This document shows, in pieces, positions 5,528 to 6,372 of a stretch of 6,372 bases of DNA. Made by a program: the position numbers and the translations under genes. Within the stretch, counting starts at the first letter, position 1; the number at the start of each line of letters is the position of its first letter. This DNA comes from DASUBV01 sp035763085. GTDB lineage: Bacteria > Actinomycetota > Actinomycetes > Streptosporangiales > Streptosporangiaceae. The stretch spans positions 1 to 6,372 of the forward strand of contig DASUBV010000166.1 of NCBI GenBank assembly GCA_035763085.1, in the 5' to 3' direction. The notes below the pieces were generated by a model, which was not told where the DNA came from, made no database searches, and worked only from the letters and a program-made list of their open reading frames with translations.

Positions 5528-6372
5528 ATGGCCGCACCAACCGTCGGCGACTACCTGCTGGACCGGCTGCGGGAGTGGGGCACCGAGTATGTCTTTTCCT
5601 ACCCCGGTGACGGGATCAACGGCATCCTGGCCGCCTGGGGGCGGGCCGATAACCAGCCGCAGTTCATCCAGGCCCGGCATGAGGAGATGGCCGCCTTCGA
5701 GGCCGTCGGCTACGCCAAGTTCAGCGGGCGGCCCGGCATCTGCATGGCCACGTCCGGCCCCGGCGCCATCCACCTGCTGAACGGCCTGTATGACGCCAAG
5801 CTTGACCACGTGCCGGTGGTGGCGATCGTCGGCCAGACGAACCGGTCGGCGATGGGCGGCAGCTACCAGCAGGAGGTCGACCTGCTGTCGCTATTCAAGG
5901 ACGTCGCCAGCGATTACAGCCAGATGGTGATCGTCCCCGAGCAGCTGCCCAACGTACTCGACCGGGCCATCCGCACGGCCATGGCGCGCCGGGCCCCGAC
6001 GGCCGTCATCATCCCGGCGGACGTGCAGGAGCTGCCGTACTCAGCGCCGGAGCATGCATTCAAGATGGTGCCCTCCAGCATCGGCGCGGACTGGGGCGCC
6101 GCCGTCCCCGGGCAGGACGCCCTGCACCGGGCCGCCGACATCCTCAACTCGGGCAGCAAGGTCGCCATCCTGGCCGGCCAGGGCGCCCGCGGCGCCCGCG
6201 CCGAGGTCGAGCAGGTGGCCGGGCTGCTCGGCGCGGGCGTGGCCAAGCCCCTGCTGGGCAAGGACGTGCTGTCCGACGAGCTCCCGTATGTCACCGGCTC
6301 CATCGGCCTGCTCGGCACCAAGCCGAGCTATGAGCTGATGCAGGGCTGCGACACGCTGCTGACGGTCGGCTC
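5528..6372 (+). CDS. Thiamine diphosphate-dependent enzyme, pyruvate oxidase/acetolactate synthase type; 3' end cut by window edge
   Basis: 281 complete residues are visible of an expected 550-600. The N-terminal ThDP (PYR) domain spans about 4-170: a VFSYPGDGINGIL start, RHEEMAAFEAVGYAKF with the probable cofactor-activating E52, MATSGPGAIHLLNGLYDAKLDH, and VVAIVGQ followed by GSYQQEVDLLSLFKDVA. The central domain begins near 197 (HRAADILNSGSKVAILAGQGARGA) and is cut off. The C-terminal PP domain with the GDG motif that binds diphosphate lies outside the window. The family decarboxylates pyruvate or another 2-keto acid. PoxB-type members bind FAD in the central domain and feed electrons to quinone, whereas acetolactate synthases carboligate. 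The SYPGDGxNG form resembles proteins usually annotated as ThDP-requiring or pyruvate oxidase-like rather than IlvB. It follows the GMC gene by 21 bases and is probably co-transcribed, suggesting action on a keto acid made in the same pathway. Confidence 0.9.
   Translation, partial: MAAPTVGDYLLDRLREWGTEYVFSYPGDGINGILAAWGRADNQPQFIQARHEEMAAFEAVGYAKFSGRPGICMATSGPGAIHLLNGLYDAKLDHVPVVAIVGQTNRSAMGGSYQQEVDLLSLFKDVASDYSQMVIVPEQLPNVLDRAIRTAMARRAPTAVIIPADVQELPYSAPEHAFKMVPSSIGADWGAAVPGQDALHRAADILNSGSKVAILAGQGARGARAEVEQVAGLLGAGVAKPLLGKDVLSDELPYVTGSIGLLGTKPSYELMQGCDTLLTVG

Noticed and set aside
3905..5809. 634-codon minus-strand frame opposite the GMC gene and the start of the ThDP gene
   Set aside because: It crosses the boundary of two real plus-strand genes and has a repetitive Val/Arg/Gly/Ala composition with no family signature.

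Overview
The window is very GC-rich (roughly 70% or more by eye), with tight gene packing, frequent GTG starts and G/C-ending codons. This suggests a high-GC actinomycete (Streptomyces/Streptosporangiales-like). The species cannot be fixed from the sequence. It holds six protein genes, two of them cut by the window edges, and no RNA gene, CRISPR array or mobile element that I can see.

Left half (minus strand): a GAF-SpoIIE (PP2C-type) serine phosphatase runs off the left edge very close to its C-terminus. Upstream of it on the same strand lies an enolase-superfamily enzyme of the mandelate racemase subgroup. All its catalytic positions are present, and the spacing from the first metal ligand onward matches mandelate racemase. 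About 110 bases separate the two genes, containing a 7-bp inverted repeat and a small hairpin over the enolase stop codon.

Centre: a divergent intergenic region of about 120 bases holds a 13-bp palindrome three bases upstream of the enolase start codon, a pair of GCCGGC sites, and a strong ribosome binding site for the rightward operon.

Right half (plus strand): a compact operon of a small four-helix membrane protein, a gluconate 2-dehydrogenase subunit 3 family protein, a GMC flavoprotein oxidoreductase, and a thiamine pyrophosphate enzyme of the pyruvate oxidase/acetolactate synthase type that runs off the right edge. The first three genes are joined by 4-base GTGA stop/start overlaps; the fourth follows after 21 bases with its own ribosome binding site.

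How they may work together (inference): subunit 3 and the GMC protein look like a two-subunit sugar or alcohol dehydrogenase. The GMC protein carries a CX5CX3C cysteine pattern like that of the 3Fe-4S cluster in FAD glucose dehydrogenases. The membrane protein could anchor it or link it to the respiratory chain. The divergent acid-sugar-dehydratase-like enzyme and the ThDP enzyme could process the oxidised product, giving a non-phosphorylative oxidative route. No substrate can be read from the sequence.
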